This document shows, one piece after another, positions 24,685-38,793 of a stretch of 64,000 nt of DNA. Origin of the DNA: Xenophilus azovorans DSM 13620 (lineage in GTDB: Bacteria > Pseudomonadota > Gammaproteobacteria > Burkholderiales > Burkholderiaceae_C); contig NZ_JQKD01000033.1 in NCBI RefSeq assembly GCF_000745855.1, positions 1 to 64,000 on the forward strand. The letters are read 5' to 3'. Both the position numbers and the translations under genes were made by a program. The number at the start of each line of letters is the position of its first letter. Positions within the stretch are counted from its first letter, which is position 1. The notes under the pieces are model-generated. The model had not been told where the DNA came from, made no database searches, and was given only the letters and a program-made list of their open reading frames with translations.

Positions 24685-25275
24685 ATGGACACCGGCAAGC
24701 GTGAGATCGCCGCGGCTGCAGCCCGCCTCGTGGTCGAGGAGGGGCTGGAGTACGGCGCCGCCAAGCGCCGCGCGCTGCGCGACCTGGGCCTGCCGGTGCG
24801 CACGGCGCTGCCGGGCAACGACGAGGTCGAGGCCGAGGTGCGCGACCACATCCGCCTGTTCTGCGCCGACACCCAGCCGGGCGAGCTGCTCGCGCTGCGG
24901 CGGCTGGCGCTGCAATGGATGGAGCGGCTGGCCGAGTTCCGCCCGCACCTGGGCGGCGCCGTCTGGCACGGCACCGCCACGCACCTGTCCGACATCTACA
25001 TCCAGCTCTTCTGCGACGACCCCAAGTCGTGCGAGATCGCCCTGATCGACCACCACGTCGACTACGAGCCGCGCCAGGTCACGGGCTTCCACGGCGAGCG
25101 GGTGGAGGCCCTGAGCATCCACGCGCTGTGCCGCGAACTGGGCATCGAAGTCGGCGTGCACCTGCTGGTGTACGACCTCGACGACCTGCGCGGCGCGCTG
25201 CGGCCGGACTCGCAGGGGCGCACGCCGCGCGGCGACCTGGCGGCGGTGCGCCGGCTGCTGGAGCAGGAGGAATGA
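24685..25275 (+). CDS. Conserved betaproteobacterial protein of unknown function
   Basis: The 196-residue protein has no signal peptide or membrane helix. Its middle part reads HGTATHLSDIYIQLFCDDPK followed by CEIALIDHHVDY. A Gly...Thr-x-x-SDI pattern recalls nucleotidyltransferase-fold proteins, but the usual G-S and D-x-D signatures are not clean, so I do not assign a function. It is divergent from mpl, and its stop overlaps the ATG of the TlpA-like gene (ATGA, 25272-25275), so those two form an operon. Confidence 0.65.
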   Translation: MDTGKREIAAAAARLVVEEGLEYGAAKRRALRDLGLPVRTALPGNDEVEAEVRDHIRLFCADTQPGELLALRRLALQWMERLAEFRPHLGGAVWHGTATHLSDIYIQLFCDDPKSCEIALIDHHVDYEPRQVTGFHGERVEALSIHALCRELGIEVGVHLLVYDLDDLRGALRPDSQGRTPRGDLAAVRRLLEQEE

Positions 25276-25871
25276 GCACCGCCGGGCCGTCCGATGGCGC
25301 GGGCAGCGCAGCCCCTCGGGATGAAGCCGCGCCCGCGAGCGCATCCCGCCGATCCTGGCTCCGTGCCGGAGTGGCCGTGGCGGCTGCCGCGGCGGGCGCC
25401 GGCATGTGGTGGCGCCGCCGGGCCGAGGGGGGCGCCGGCGGCGGGACGCTGGATGCGTCCTTCTGGGCGCTGCGCTTCGATCGCCCCGAGGGCGGCGAAC
25501 TGCGCATGGATGCGCTGCGCGGGCAGCCGCTGCTGGTCAACTTCTGGGCCACCTGGTGCCCCCCCTGCGTGGAAGAGTTGCCCATGCTCGATCGCTTCTT
25601 TCGCGATCAGGCGGCCAACGGCTGGCAAGTGATCGGATTGGCCATCGACCAGCCCAGCGCCGTGCGCAAGTTCCTGGCCCGGCTGCCGCTGGCGTTCCCG
25701 GTGGGCCTGGCCGGCCTGCAGGGCACGGAACTGGTCAAATCCATGGGCAATCCGGGCGGCGGACTGCCGTTCAGCCTGCTGATCGGCAAGGACGGCCAGG
25801 TTGCGAAGCGTAAAATCGGCCAGCTCGAGCCCGCCGACCTGGAGGCGTGGCGCCGTGCAGTTCACGGCTAG
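25272..25871 (+). CDS. TlpA-type thiol:disulfide oxidoreductase
   Basis: The 199-residue protein has a twin-arginine-like N-terminus (SRRSWLRAGVAVAAAAA) acting as signal or anchor, followed by a thioredoxin domain with the active site WATWCPPCVEELP and the cis-proline region GGGLPFSLLIG. TlpA/ResA-type proteins reduce periplasmic disulfides, often in cytochrome maturation. It lies about 100 bases before accB, an arrangement common in Burkholderiales. Confidence 0.87.
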   Translation: MSTAGPSDGAGSAAPRDEAAPASASRRSWLRAGVAVAAAAAGAGMWWRRRAEGGAGGGTLDASFWALRFDRPEGGELRMDALRGQPLLVNFWATWCPPCVEELPMLDRFFRDQAANGWQVIGLAIDQPSAVRKFLARLPLAFPVGLAGLQGTELVKSMGNPGGGLPFSLLIGKDGQVAKRKIGQLEPADLEAWRRAVHG

Positions 25872-25895
25872 AATCCGGCGGTTTGGTCGGTAGAT

Positions 25896-25909
25896 GGCGT
25901 TCAAACGCC
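25896..25909. repeat. Short perfect palindrome in the accB leader
   Basis: GGCGTTCAAACGCC is symmetrical with a two-base centre and lies 64 bases before the accB ATG in the only noncoding stretch upstream of accBC. It could be an operator or RNA element for acetyl-CoA carboxylase control. Nothing else supports a role. Confidence 0.25.
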
Positions 25910-25972
25910 GCAGTAAGCCGATTTTCAGGTGAGTTGATTCCTTTTGGCCGGTGATGCCGGCGCGGGAGCCCC

Positions 25973-26440
25973 ATGGATCTGCGCAAACTCAAGACACTGA
26001 TCGACCTGGTGTCTGAATCCAATATTTCCGAACTCGAGATCACGGAAGCCGAAGGCAAGGTCCGCATCGTCAAGGGAGGCGAGCCCGCTCCCGTCCAGTA
26101 TGTGCAGACGGTCGCCGCAGCACCCGCCGCGCTGGCGCCTGCTGCTGCCGCGCCCGCCACGGCCGCTGCGCCTGCGCCGGCTGCCGCGGCACCCGCCGCG
26201 CCGGCCGGCCACATCGTGAAGTCGCCCATGGTCGGCACCTTCTACCGCGCCGCCAGCCCCGGTGCCCCGGCCTTCGTCGAGGTCGGCAGCCAGGTGAAGG
26301 AGGGCGACACCCTCTGCATCATCGAGGCGATGAAGATCCTCAATGAGATCGAGGCCGACAAGTCCGGCACCGTGACCCAGATCCTCGGCGAGAACGGCCA
26401 GGCCGTCGAATACGGGCAGCCGCTGTTCGTCATCGAGTGA
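25973..26440 (+). CDS. accB: Biotin carboxyl carrier protein of acetyl-CoA carboxylase
   Basis: AccB carries the biotin that shuttles CO2 between AccC and the carboxyltransferase in fatty-acid synthesis. The 155-residue protein has the typical N-terminal helix ([13 protein letters not shown]), an Ala/Pro-rich linker (about residues 47-78) and a biotinyl domain with the modified lysine K121 in the EAMKI motif. accC follows after seven bases. Confidence 0.97.
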   Translation: MDLRKLKTLIDLVSESNISELEITEAEGKVRIVKGGEPAPVQYVQTVAAAPAALAPAAAAPATAAAPAPAAAAPAAPAGHIVKSPMVGTFYRAASPGAPAFVEVGSQVKEGDTLCIIEAMKILNEIEADKSGTVTQILGENGQAVEYGQPLFVIE

Positions 26441-26447
26441 GCCTCTG

Positions 26448-27797
26448 ATGTTCAAGAAGATCCTGGTGGCCAATCGGGGCGAGATCGCCCTGCGCATCCA
26501 GCGCGCCTGCAGCGAACTGGGCATCAAGGCGGTGATGGTCTATTCCGAGGCCGACCGCGAGGCCAAGTACGTCAAGCTGGCGGACGAGGCAGTGTGCATC
26601 GGCCCGGCGCCTTCGTCGCAGAGCTACCTCAACATGCCGGCCATCATCTCGGCAGCCGAGGTGACGGACGCCGAGGCCATCCATCCCGGCTACGGCTTCC
26701 TCTCCGAGAACGCGGACTTCGCCGAGCGCGTGGAGCAGAGCGGCTTCCAGTTCATCGGCCCGACGCCCGAGTCGATCCGCATCATGGGCGACAAGGTCTC
26801 GGCCAAGCAGGCCATGATCAAGGCCGGCGTGCCCTGCGTGCCGGGCTCCGACGGCGAGCTGTCGGACGACGCGGCGGCCAACAAGCGCATCGCCAAGGCG
26901 ATCGGCTACCCGGTCATCATCAAGGCGGCCGGCGGCGGCGGCGGGCGCGGCATGCGCGTGGTGCACACCGAGGCGGCGCTGATCAACGCCATCCAGATGA
27001 CCAAGGCCGAGGCGGCCGCGGCCTTCAACAATCCGGCCGTGTACATGGAGAAGTTCCTCCAGAACCCGCGCCACATCGAGATCCAGGTGCTGGCCGACAA
27101 GCACAAGAACGCCGTGTACCTGGGCGAGCGCGACTGCTCCATGCAGCGGCGCCACCAGAAGGTGATCGAGGAGTCGCCCGCGCCGGGTATCCCGCGCAAG
27201 CTGATCGAGCGCATCGGCGAGCGCTGCGCCGCCGCCTGCAAGAAGATCGGCTACCGCGGCGCCGGCACCTTCGAGTTCCTGTACGAGAACGGCGAGTTCT
27301 ATTTCATCGAGATGAACACCCGCGTGCAGGTGGAGCATCCGGTGACGGAGCTGGTGACCGGCATCGACATCGTGAAGACGCAGATCATGGTCGCCGCCGG
27401 CGAGAAGCTGCCCTTCACCCAGCGCCAGATCCAGGTGCACGGCCACGCCATCGAGTGCCGCATCAACGCGGAAGACCCGTACAAGTTCACGCCGTCGCCG
27501 GGCCGCATCACCATGTGGCACCCGCCGGGCGGGCCGGGCGTGCGCGTGGACTCCCACGTCTACACCAACTACTTCGTGCCGCCCAACTACGACTCGATGA
27601 TCGGCAAGATCATCGTCTACGGCGACACGCGCGAGCAGGCCATGGCCCGCATGCGCACCGCGCTGAACGAGACGGTGATCGAAGGCATCCTCACCAACGT
27701 CCCGCTGCATCGCGAGCTGATGGTCGACTCGAAGTTCATGGCCGGCGGCACCAACATCCACTACCTGGAAGAGTGGATGGCATCCCACAAAAGATAA
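26448..27797 (+). CDS. accC: Biotin carboxylase subunit of acetyl-CoA carboxylase
   Basis: AccC carboxylates AccB-bound biotin using ATP and bicarbonate. The 449-residue protein has the N-terminal [13 protein letters not shown] motif, the ATP-grasp glycine-rich loop [14 protein letters not shown], the [15 protein letters not shown] segment and [14 protein letters not shown] with catalytic residues. Length is standard. A dispersed repeat begins directly after the TAA. Confidence 0.98.
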   Translation: MFKKILVANRGEIALRIQRACSELGIKAVMVYSEADREAKYVKLADEAVCIGPAPSSQSYLNMPAIISAAEVTDAEAIHPGYGFLSENADFAERVEQSGFQFIGPTPESIRIMGDKVSAKQAMIKAGVPCVPGSDGELSDDAAANKRIAKAIGYPVIIKAAGGGGGRGMRVVHTEAALINAIQMTKAEAAAAFNNPAVYMEKFLQNPRHIEIQVLADKHKNAVYLGERDCSMQRRHQKVIEESPAPGIPRKLIERIGERCAAACKKIGYRGAGTFEFLYENGEFYFIEMNTRVQVEHPVTELVTGIDIVKTQIMVAAGEKLPFTQRQIQVHGHAIECRINAEDPYKFTPSPGRITMWHPPGGPGVRVDSHVYTNYFVPPNYDSMIGKIIVYGDTREQAMARMRTALNETVIEGILTNVPLHRELMVDSKFMAGGTNIHYLEEWMASHKR

Positions 27798-27910
27798 CCC
27801 CCCAGCCTGCGCGGACTGCGTTCCGCTCCGGCAACCCCCCAAGGGGGGCACACCCGGCGGCCCGGCCGAGCCGGTTCCGCGGGTGTTCGCGCATGGCCTG
27901 CTCCGCGGCC
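27798..27910 (+). repeat. Dispersed extragenic repeat, copy A
   Basis: About 113 bases starting at the base after the accC stop. It contains the left part ending TGCGTTCCGCTCCGGC, a central palindrome CCCCCCAAGGGGGG (27835-27848) and a right part with TTCGCGCATGGCCTGCTCC. The same order is seen reversed at 40579-40692, and the left part again at 49790-49828. Its orientation is the same relative to the upstream gene in every copy. Confidence 0.85.
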
Positions 27911-27955
27911 TTCTGATCGGAAGCGCGCGGCGCTCAAAGTGAAAAGGCTGACATC

Positions 27956-28843
27956 ATGTTTGAGTTGCGTTTGCTGGTGCCCGAGGAGCGGGTCGAGATC
28001 GTCGGCGAGGCGCTGGACGAACTCGATGCGCTGAGCGTGTCCGTGGAGGACGCGGATGCGCAGACCGAGGCCGAACAGGCGCTGTTCGGCGAGCCCGGCA
28101 TGCCGCCGCCGCGCGAGGGCTGGCAGCGCTCGCGCGTGGTGGCGCTCTTCGATGCCGAGGCGCCGGCCCGCCACGCGGCCCAGGTGCTGGCGGCGCAGGA
28201 CTTCTTCGCGGACTGTCGGGTGATCGGCGTGGCGGAACTGCAGGACCAGGACTGGGTGCGCCTGACGCAATCCCAGTTCGCGCCGGTGGAGATCACGCCC
28301 AGCTTCTGGATCGTGCCCACCTGGCACGAGCCGCCGGCGCAGGCCGAGCGCATCATCCGGCTCGACCCGGGGCTGGCCTTCGGCACCGGCACGCATCCCA
28401 CCACGCGCATGTGCCTGCGCTGGATCGCCCGGCAGGGCGAGGGCGGCGCAGGCCGGCGCGTGCTCGACTACGGCTGCGGCTCGGGCATCCTGGCCATCGG
28501 CGCGGCGAAGTTCGGCGCGCAGGCGATCGACGCGGTCGACATCGACCCGGCGGCGGTCGAGTCCACGCGGCTGAATGCCGAGGCCAACGGCGTGCGGCTG
28601 CAGGCCGCGCTGCCCGATGCGGCCGAGGGCCGCTACGACACGGTGCTCGCCAACATCCTCGCCACGCCGCTGAAGGTGCTGGCGCCGCTGCTGTGCGCGC
28701 ACGTCGCCGAGGGCGGCTCGCTGGTGCTGGCCGGCATCCTGGAGCGCCAGGCCGACGAACTCAAGGCCGCGTACGCACCCCACCTCGCGCTGGAGGTGGC
28801 GGATGCGGAGGACGGCTGGATCCTCATGACGGGCCGCGGCTGA
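27956..28843 (+). CDS. prmA: Ribosomal protein L11 methyltransferase
   Basis: PrmA trimethylates L11 using S-adenosylmethionine. The 295-residue protein has the N-terminal substrate domain (MFELRLLVPEERVEIVGEAL) and a Rossmann methyltransferase domain with FGTGTHPTTRMCL, VLDYGCGSGILAIGA and the NILATPL catalytic-loop motif. It follows accBC, a conserved order in betaproteobacteria. Confidence 0.97.
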   Translation: MFELRLLVPEERVEIVGEALDELDALSVSVEDADAQTEAEQALFGEPGMPPPREGWQRSRVVALFDAEAPARHAAQVLAAQDFFADCRVIGVAELQDQDWVRLTQSQFAPVEITPSFWIVPTWHEPPAQAERIIRLDPGLAFGTGTHPTTRMCLRWIARQGEGGAGRRVLDYGCGSGILAIGAAKFGAQAIDAVDIDPAAVESTRLNAEANGVRLQAALPDAAEGRYDTVLANILATPLKVLAPLLCAHVAEGGSLVLAGILERQADELKAAYAPHLALEVADAEDGWILMTGRG

Positions 28844-28970
28844 AGGCGCGCCTGCGCAGCGGAACCGCTCCTTACAATCCCTGCCCCATGAGTGCAGTGC
28901 CGGGGCCGGATCACACGAAGCGAAGACCTCGCCGCGGCGCGGTGCGCATCGGCGTGCGGGGCCTCGCCGC

Positions 28971-30278
28971 GTGAGCCTCGTCACCCGATGCCCGGCCTGC
29001 GGCACCGCCTTCAAGGTGGTGCGCGACCAGTTGCGCATCTCCGACGGATGGGTGCGGTGCGGGCGCTGCAGCGAGATCTTCGACGCGATGCCCGGGCTGA
29101 TGGATGACGCCGACGGTGCCGAGGGCGCGCCGGCGGAAGACATCTCGCCGCCGCCGGCGTCGCAGCCGGCTGACCCCGCGCCCGTCGACGCGACAGCATC
29201 GGAGGCGCCCGCGGCGCCCCGGCCGGTGCCGTCGCCCTGGCCGGACGCGCGGCTGCTGGATTTCTCCACGTCCGCGCCGGCCGTGGCACCGGCCGACATC
29301 GCTTCCCCCTTGCCCACCGAAGCAGCATCGTCCGCGGACGATGCTGCCGAGCGCGACGCACCGGCGAGTTGGTTCAGCCGTCCCGACCTGCCCGTCATCG
29401 TGGCCGACGAGCCGTGGCCCGAGCTGCCGGCGCTGCCCGTGCAGGCCCCCGCGCCCGGCAGGTCCGAAGCGCCTTCGCCGGTGGACGAGGCCGTCGACGC
29501 GCAACTGCAGAAGGCCCTGCGGCGCGCCCGCATCCAGGCCCTGCGCGAAGCCCGGCGCCGGGAGCGTGCGCAGCCGGGAGAAGCGAGCGCATCCGATGCA
29601 CCGGCACAGGCGCCGGCTGCCGCTGCGCCGGCCGACGAGCCGGCCGACCCGGGACTGCCCGCCACCACCGTCGCGGTGGCAGCCCTGCGCGAGGCGTCGA
29701 GCGACGTCGCCGCGCCCGTGGCGGCGCCCTCCGTGGCGCCGGCGCCGTCCTTCTTCGATGCGCCGCTGCCGGCCGCCGACGCGCCGGCGAAGCCGGCCAG
29801 GGGGAAGACGGCGCTGTGGGGGACGGCCGTGGTGCTGGCCGCCCTGGCGCTGGTGTTCCAGGTGCTGCGCCACGAGCGAGAAACCCTGGCAGCCGCGCAG
29901 CCGGGCTGGCAGCCGCTGCTCGCCGCCGTGTGCGCGCTGAGCGGCTGCGAACTCGGCCCGCTGCGCCGCATCGATGCCGTGCACATCGAGGGCTCGGGCT
30001 TCACGCCGCAGCGCAACGCCCCCGGCTACCGGCTGGACTTCACCCTGCGCAGCGCGTCGGCACAGCCGCTGCGCATGCCGTCCGTCGAACTCACCCTGCT
30101 GGACAGCAGCGAGCGCCCCGTGGTGCGGCGGGTGCTGCATCCGCAGGACATGGGCGCACCGGCCACGCTGGGCCCGCACGCGGAGCAGGCGGTGTCGCTG
30201 CCGATGGCGCTGCAGCCGCCGGCCGGTGCCGCGCTGCCTGCCGTGATCGGCTATCGGCTGGTGCTTTTCTATCCCTGA
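28971..30278 (+). CDS. Zinc-ribbon and DUF3426 membrane protein
   Basis: The 435-residue protein starts at GTG with an MJ0042-type zinc ribbon (C7-P-A-C10 and C30-G-R-C33). A long low-complexity Ala/Pro linker follows, then one membrane helix (WGTAVVLAALALVFQV, about residues 283-300) and a C-terminal DUF3426 domain (ACALSGCELGPLRRIDAVHI). The zinc ribbon would face the cytoplasm and DUF3426 the periplasm. Function is unknown; the gene usually follows prmA in Burkholderiales. A short frame at 28888-28974 overlaps its start as GTGA but has no supporting features. Confidence 0.8.
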   Translation: MSLVTRCPACGTAFKVVRDQLRISDGWVRCGRCSEIFDAMPGLMDDADGAEGAPAEDISPPPASQPADPAPVDATASEAPAAPRPVPSPWPDARLLDFSTSAPAVAPADIASPLPTEAASSADDAAERDAPASWFSRPDLPVIVADEPWPELPALPVQAPAPGRSEAPSPVDEAVDAQLQKALRRARIQALREARRRERAQPGEASASDAPAQAPAAAAPADEPADPGLPATTVAVAALREASSDVAAPVAAPSVAPAPSFFDAPLPAADAPAKPARGKTALWGTAVVLAALALVFQVLRHERETLAAAQPGWQPLLAAVCALSGCELGPLRRIDAVHIEGSGFTPQRNAPGYRLDFTLRSASAQPLRMPSVELTLLDSSERPVVRRVLHPQDMGAPATLGPHAEQAVSLPMALQPPAGAALPAVIGYRLVLFYP

Positions 30279-30324
30279 GCCCTCTTCTTCCTTCTTCTTC
30301 TCACCTTCCTCGTCTGGATCTCTC

Positions 30325-31227
30325 ATGGCAGCAGTGATTTGCGGTTCCCTGGCTTTCGACACCATCATGGGCTTCGAGGGGCGCTTCGCCGAGCAGATCC
30401 TTCCCGATCAACTGCACATCCTGAACGTGTCCTTCCTCGTGCCGTCGCTGCGCCGCGACTTCGGCGGCTGCGCCGGCAACATCGCCTACGCGCTGAATGC
30501 GCTGGGCGGCCGGGCGCTGCCGATGGCGGCCGTGGGCAGCGACGGCGCGGAGTATGTGCAGCGCCTGCGCGAGCTGGGCATCGGCACCGAGTTCGTCCGC
30601 GAGATCGGCGACACCTACACGGCGCAGGCGATGATCATGACCGACCGGGACAACAACCAGATCACCGCCTTCCATCCCGGCGCGATGCAGCAGGCGCATC
30701 TCACGCGCGTCGAGCCGCGCGCCGACATCCGCCTGGGCATCATCGCCCCCGACGGTCGCGATGCGATGCTGCAGCACGCCGAGCAGTTCAAGGCCGCCGG
30801 CATCCCCTTCGTGTTCGATCCCGGCCAGGGCCTGCCGATGTTCGGCGGCGAGGAACTGGCGCGCTTCGTCGACCAGGCCGATTGGGTGGTGGTCAACGAC
30901 TACGAGGGCAAGATGCTCAGCGAGCGCACCGGCTGGAGCAGCGAGGAGATGTCGCGCCGCGTGAAGGGCCTGGTCGTCACCCTCGGCGCGGAAGGATGCG
31001 AACTGTGGGAGGACGGCCGCTCCACCCGCGTGCCGGCCGTGCAGCCCGAGGCCGTGGTGGACCCCACGGGCTGCGGCGACGCCTGGCGCGGCGCCCTGCT
31101 CTACGGGCTGGAGCAGGGCTGGGACCTGCGGCGCTGCGCGGAGCTCGGCAACCGCCTGGGCGCGCTCAAGATCGCCGTGCGCGGACCGCAGAACTACACG
31201 GTGGACCGGCAGGCCCTGGGCCTCTGA
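30325..31227 (+). CDS. PfkB-family carbohydrate kinase (ribokinase/adenosine-kinase-like)
   Basis: The 300-residue protein has the PfkB signatures: [17 protein letters not shown] near residue 50 and the catalytic-base motif [18 protein letters not shown] near residue 250. The substrate is a sugar or nucleoside; similarity to adenosine kinase-type members of betaproteobacteria is my best guess. An intrinsic terminator follows at 31235. Confidence 0.85.
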   Translation: MAAVICGSLAFDTIMGFEGRFAEQILPDQLHILNVSFLVPSLRRDFGGCAGNIAYALNALGGRALPMAAVGSDGAEYVQRLRELGIGTEFVREIGDTYTAQAMIMTDRDNNQITAFHPGAMQQAHLTRVEPRADIRLGIIAPDGRDAMLQHAEQFKAAGIPFVFDPGQGLPMFGGEELARFVDQADWVVVNDYEGKMLSERTGWSSEEMSRRVKGLVVTLGAEGCELWEDGRSTRVPAVQPEAVVDPTGCGDAWRGALLYGLEQGWDLRRCAELGNRLGALKIAVRGPQNYTVDRQALGL

Positions 31228-31234
31228 CCCAAGC

Positions 31235-31267
31235 AAAAAGGCCCGGCACCTTTCGGTACCGGGCCTT
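31235..31267. terminator. Bidirectional-type terminator between pfkB gene and H1-like gene
   Basis: AAGGCCCGGCACC (31238-31250) pairs with GGTACCGGGCCTT (31255-31267) around TTTC with one A/C mismatch. The left side is preceded by a run of A, giving a U-run for transcripts of the minus-strand H1-like gene; the right side has only a short T-run for the plus strand. Confidence 0.8.
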
Positions 31268-31285
31268 GGACGGAAGGCGAGCCGA

Positions 31286-31831
31286 TCAGGGCTTGCTGGC
31301 CGTCGGGAAGGGCCAGGCGGCCTGCGGGTTCAGCGTCGTCTGCGCCGCGGGGGCGGGCGCAGGGGCGGCGGCTTTCGCGGGAGCAGGCTTGGCGGCCTTC
31401 TTGGCGGCAGGCTTCTTGGCAGCGGGCTTTTTCGCAGCCTTCTTCGCCGCCGCCTTCTTGGCGGGGGCCTTCTTCGCTGCAGCCTTCTTCGCAGGCGCCT
31501 TCTTGGCGACGGCCTTCTTGGCAGCAGCCTTCTTGGCCGGCGCCTTCTTGGCAGCGACCTTCTTCGCCGGCGCCTTCTTCGCCGCCGCCTTCTTGGCGGG
31601 AGCCTTCTTCGCCGCGACCTTCTTGGCCGGCGCCTTCTTGGCTGCGACCTTCTTCGCAGGCGCCTTCTTGGCCGCGACCTTCTTGGCTGCAACCTTCTTC
31701 GCCGGCGCCTTCTTGGCGACGACCTTCTTGGCTGCGACCTTCTTCGCCGGTGCCTTCTTGGCTGCGGCCTTCTTGGCCGGCGCCTTCTTCGCGGCCGCTT
31801 TCTTCGCCGGCGCTTTCTTTGCAGTTGCCAT
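31286..31831 (-). CDS. Histone H1-like alanine/lysine-rich DNA-binding protein
   Basis: The 181-residue protein consists almost wholly of degenerate repeats of the type [12 protein letters not shown] (about residues 4-150), followed by a short Ala/Pro tail. Such H1-like proteins of Burkholderiales bind DNA non-specifically through lysines and condense or modulate the nucleoid. The start at 31831 (MATAKK) has GGAG five bases upstream; the in-frame extension further left lacks the repeat and is unlikely. The DNA is a tandem repeat with 15- to 18-base period and may vary in length between strains. Confidence 0.88.
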   Translation of the reverse strand: MATAKKAPAKKAAAKKAPAKKAAAKKAPAKKVAAKKVVAKKAPAKKVAAKKVAAKKAPAKKVAAKKAPAKKVAAKKAPAKKAAAKKAPAKKVAAKKAPAKKAAAKKAVAKKAPAKKAAAKKAPAKKAAAKKAAKKPAAKKPAAKKAAKPAPAKAAAPAPAPAAQTTLNPQAAWPFPTASKP

Positions 31832-32023
31832 TTCTTTCTCCTTGATCAAGTTGAAAACATCAACCTCTGGAAGCACTCCATGCATCGTCTGCGAGCATGA
31901 AGCGATTCATGGCGTTGGAGCAGACTCCAGCGCCATGAACACGGGAACCCCGGCCGCTGCACTCTGCGGTGCATGGAGCGGACGGGGCGATTCTTGAATC
32001 CATTCGTTCTTGTTTTTGGAAAT

Positions 32024-33229
32024 TCAATCCCAGGACAGAGCGCCACCCGACTGGTATTCGATCACGCGGGTCTCGAAGAAATTGCGCTCTTTCTTCAGGT
32101 CGATCATCTCGCTCATCCAGGGGAACGGGTTTTCCTCGTTCGGGAAGAGCGCTTCCAGGCCGATCTGCGTGGCCCGCCGGTTGGCGATGTAGCGCAGGTA
32201 GCCCTTGAACATGGAGGCATTCATGCCGAGCACACCGCGCGGCATGGTGTCTTCGGCGTAGCGGTACTCGAGCTCGACCGCCTTCTGGAACAGGGCCTTG
32301 ATCTCGGCCTTGAACTCGGGCGTCCACAGGTGCGGGTTCTCGAGCTTGAGCTGGTTGATCAGGTCGATGCCGAAGTTGCAGTGCATCGACTCGTCGCGCA
32401 GGATGTACTGGTATTGCTCGGCCGCGCCGGTCATCTTGTTCTGCCGGCCCAGCGCCAGGATCTGGGTGAAGCCGACGTAGAAGAACAGGCCCTCCATCAG
32501 GCAGGCGAAGACGATCAGGCTCTTGAGCAGCGTCTGGTCGTTCTCGGGCGTGCCGGTGTGGAACTGGGGGTCCATGATCGCGTCGATGAACGGGATCAGG
32601 AACTCGTCCTTGTCGCGGATCGACTGCACCTCGTTGTAGGCGTTGAAGATCTCCGCCTCGTCCAGGCCCAGCGACTCGACGATGTACTGGTAGGCGTGGG
32701 TGTGGATCGCTTCCTCGAAGGCCTGGCGCAGCAGGAACTGGCGGCACTCGGGCGCCGTGATGTGGCGGTAGGTGCCCAGCACGATGTTGTTGGCGGCCAG
32801 CGAGTCGGCGGTGACGAAGAAGCCGAGGTTGCGCTTGACGATGCGGCGCTCGTCCTCGGTCAGGCCGTTCGGGTCCTTCCAGAGGGCGATGTCGCGGTTC
32901 ATGTTCACTTCCTGCGGCATCCAGTGGTTGGCGCAGGTGGCCAGGTACTTCTCCCAGGCCCACTTGTACTTGAACGGCACCAGCTGGTTGACGTCGGTCT
33001 GGCCGTTGATGATGCGCTTGTCGGCGGCGTTGACGCGGCGGGTGGAATGCGAAGGTGCCGAGGCGGCAGGCGCCGGCGCGGCGGGCGCGAAGCTGTGCGT
33101 GGCGAGGGCCGGCTGCGCGGCGGAAGAAGTCGGCGGGGCCGCCATCGATGCGCCAGCGGTGGCGGTCGATGCTGTGTGCGGCTGGCTCCTCGGCGTGGAG
33201 GGCTTGACTTCGTCGTCCCAGGTCAACAT
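32024..33229 (-). CDS. nrdB: Ribonucleotide reductase class Ia, small subunit
   Basis: NrdB holds the di-iron centre and tyrosyl radical needed by NrdA for deoxyribonucleotide synthesis. The 401-residue protein has the helix [12 protein letters not shown], which supplies a Glu, a His and the radical Tyr, and a C-terminus ending [17 protein letters not shown], the likely NrdA-docking tail. The N-terminal 60 residues are a low-complexity Ala/Pro/Ser extension, longer than in E. coli. ATG 33229 is preferred to an upstream TTG. Confidence 0.95.
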   Translation of the reverse strand: MLTWDDEVKPSTPRSQPHTASTATAGASMAAPPTSSAAQPALATHSFAPAAPAPAASAPSHSTRRVNAADKRIINGQTDVNQLVPFKYKWAWEKYLATCANHWMPQEVNMNRDIALWKDPNGLTEDERRIVKRNLGFFVTADSLAANNIVLGTYRHITAPECRQFLLRQAFEEAIHTHAYQYIVESLGLDEAEIFNAYNEVQSIRDKDEFLIPFIDAIMDPQFHTGTPENDQTLLKSLIVFACLMEGLFFYVGFTQILALGRQNKMTGAAEQYQYILRDESMHCNFGIDLINQLKLENPHLWTPEFKAEIKALFQKAVELEYRYAEDTMPRGVLGMNASMFKGYLRYIANRRATQIGLEALFPNEENPFPWMSEMIDLKKERNFFETRVIEYQSGGALSWD

Positions 33230-33354
33230 AGAAAAATCCAATGCTCAATTATCAGAGCAACCGATGCGCGTTGAAAAGTTGTCCGCATGCATCGTGCTCG
33301 AATTCTGTTGTGCGAAGGCATCGTGCGTGTCGGCCGATGCCGAGAAGGTGGAGA

Positions 33355-33380
33355 AGAAAACGGTCCGCATGCGGACCGTT
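33355..33380 (-). terminator. Terminator between nrdA and nrdB
   Basis: AACGGTCCGCATGCGGACCGTT (33359-33380) is a perfect 22-base palindrome that on the minus strand is followed by TTCTTCT. It lies 14 bases past the nrdA stop and 125 bases before the nrdB start. It should end or thin out nrdA transcripts before nrdB, so nrdB may have its own promoter or depend on readthrough. Confidence 0.75.
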
Positions 33381-33394
33381 GTTCATTCATCGAC

Positions 33395-36340
<2,946 letters not shown>

Positions 36341-36424
36341 TGGGTGTGTTCCTCGGGTTCCTGCGTTGGTTGTCATGGACCGTGCCGGGCGCTGTCGCGA
36401 ACGGCGGGGCTGGTCAGGCGAGGC

Positions 36425-36440
36425 ACACTATATCTAGGGG
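36425..36440. promoter_or_regulatory. NrdR box 1 upstream of nrdA
   Basis: ACACTATATCTAGGGG matches the left half and core of the NrdR consensus (acacwATATwtwgtgt). NrdR, a zinc-ribbon/ATP-cone repressor, senses dATP and represses nrd genes. Its start lies 32 bases from that of the second box, about three helical turns, the expected spacing. Confidence 0.7.
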
Positions 36441-36456
36441 GGAATGGGGGTTCAAG

Positions 36457-36472
36457 GCACTAGATGTAGTGT
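36457..36472. promoter_or_regulatory. NrdR box 2 upstream of nrdA
   Basis: GCACTAGATGTAGTGT is a near-perfect palindromic NrdR box. With the box at 36425 it forms the paired operator typical of nrdAB promoters. The rest of the 354-base gap between nrdA and ampD (36473-36694) shows no reading frame with family features; I see only a short CAACG/CGTTG inverted repeat near 36485 and GC-rich sequence. Confidence 0.75.
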
Positions 36473-36694
36473 TTTTCACGAACGTCAACGGCAACGTTGC
36501 GAATCTTGTCCCGCGGGAGCGGCGCCTTGTGCCGCATCTGGGTTGGCACTGCTTGCTCCGACCCAGCAGCGATGCGGCCTCGGAGGCGATTCAGGCCGGC
36601 AGGCCGCATGGTTGCTGCATGGCGGGCGATGCTGCAGCGCCAGGGTGCGGCCGGGAGGGGACCCTTCCCGCGGCGGCCGTCCGATAGAAAAAAT

Positions 36695-37280
36695 TCAGCG
36701 CGTCCCCGGGGGAAATGCCTCGGCCGGCCAGCCCAGCGCCGCCCGCAGCCGCGGCCAGTCGAAGCCGGGGCCGGGGTCCTGCTTGCGGCCGGGCGCGATG
36801 TGCTCGTGGCCGGCCACGTACCGCACCGGATAGCGCCGGGCGATGGCCGGGCACAGGTGCGCGAGCGCCTCGTACTGGGCGGGCTCGAACGGCCCGCCCT
36901 CCAGCCCTTCGAGCTCGATGCCGACAGAGTCGTCGTTGCAGTCGGCGCGGCCGCGCCAGCACGAGGCGCCGGCATGCCAGGCGCGGTCGTCGCAGCCGAC
37001 GAACTGCCAGAGCGTGCCGTCGCGCCGCACGTAGAAGTGCGCCGAGACCTCGATGCCGCGGATCTGCTCGAAGTAGGGGTGCGCGGACCAGTCCAGCCGG
37101 TTGGTGAAGAGCCGCTGCACTTCGTCGCCGCCGTACTGGCCCGGCGGCAGGCTGATCGAGTGCAGCACGATCAGGTCGACGCAGGCGCCGGCCGGGCGCG
37201 GGCCGAAGTTGGGCGATGCCAGCCGGTGCGCGGATGCGTACCAGCCGCCTTCCTGCCACGGCGTGGTGGCGGCGGGCGCA

Positions 37281-37288
<8 letters not shown>
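36695..37288 (-). CDS. ampD: 1,6-anhydro-N-acetylmuramyl-L-alanine amidase AmpD
   Basis: AmpD is a cytosolic zinc amidase that cleaves recycled anhydro-muropeptides and so keeps beta-lactamase inducers low. The 197-residue protein shows the amidase_2 zinc ligands in VLHSISLP and GHEHIAPGRKQDPGPGFDW and the substrate segment SAHFYVRRDG. It lacks a signal peptide, as AmpD should. Its first eight bases overlap the end of pilR, so it is probably translated after it. Confidence 0.94.
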
Positions 37289-38789
<1,501 letters not shown>

Positions 38790-38793
38790 GCCG

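Noticed and set aside
28888-28974. 28-codon frame overlapping the start of the zinc-ribbon/DUF3426 gene as GTGA
   Set aside because: No ribosome site or conserved residues can be seen; the overlap alone is weak evidence. It was left out as a gene.
33230-33241. Upstream TTG start of nrdB at 33241
   Set aside because: An ATG four codons later (33229) begins the common MLTWDDE-type N-terminus.
36544-36557. Sigma-54-like sequence TGGCACTGCTTGCT
   Set aside because: The distance between the GG and GC elements is two bases too short for RpoN, and no enhancer site is nearby.
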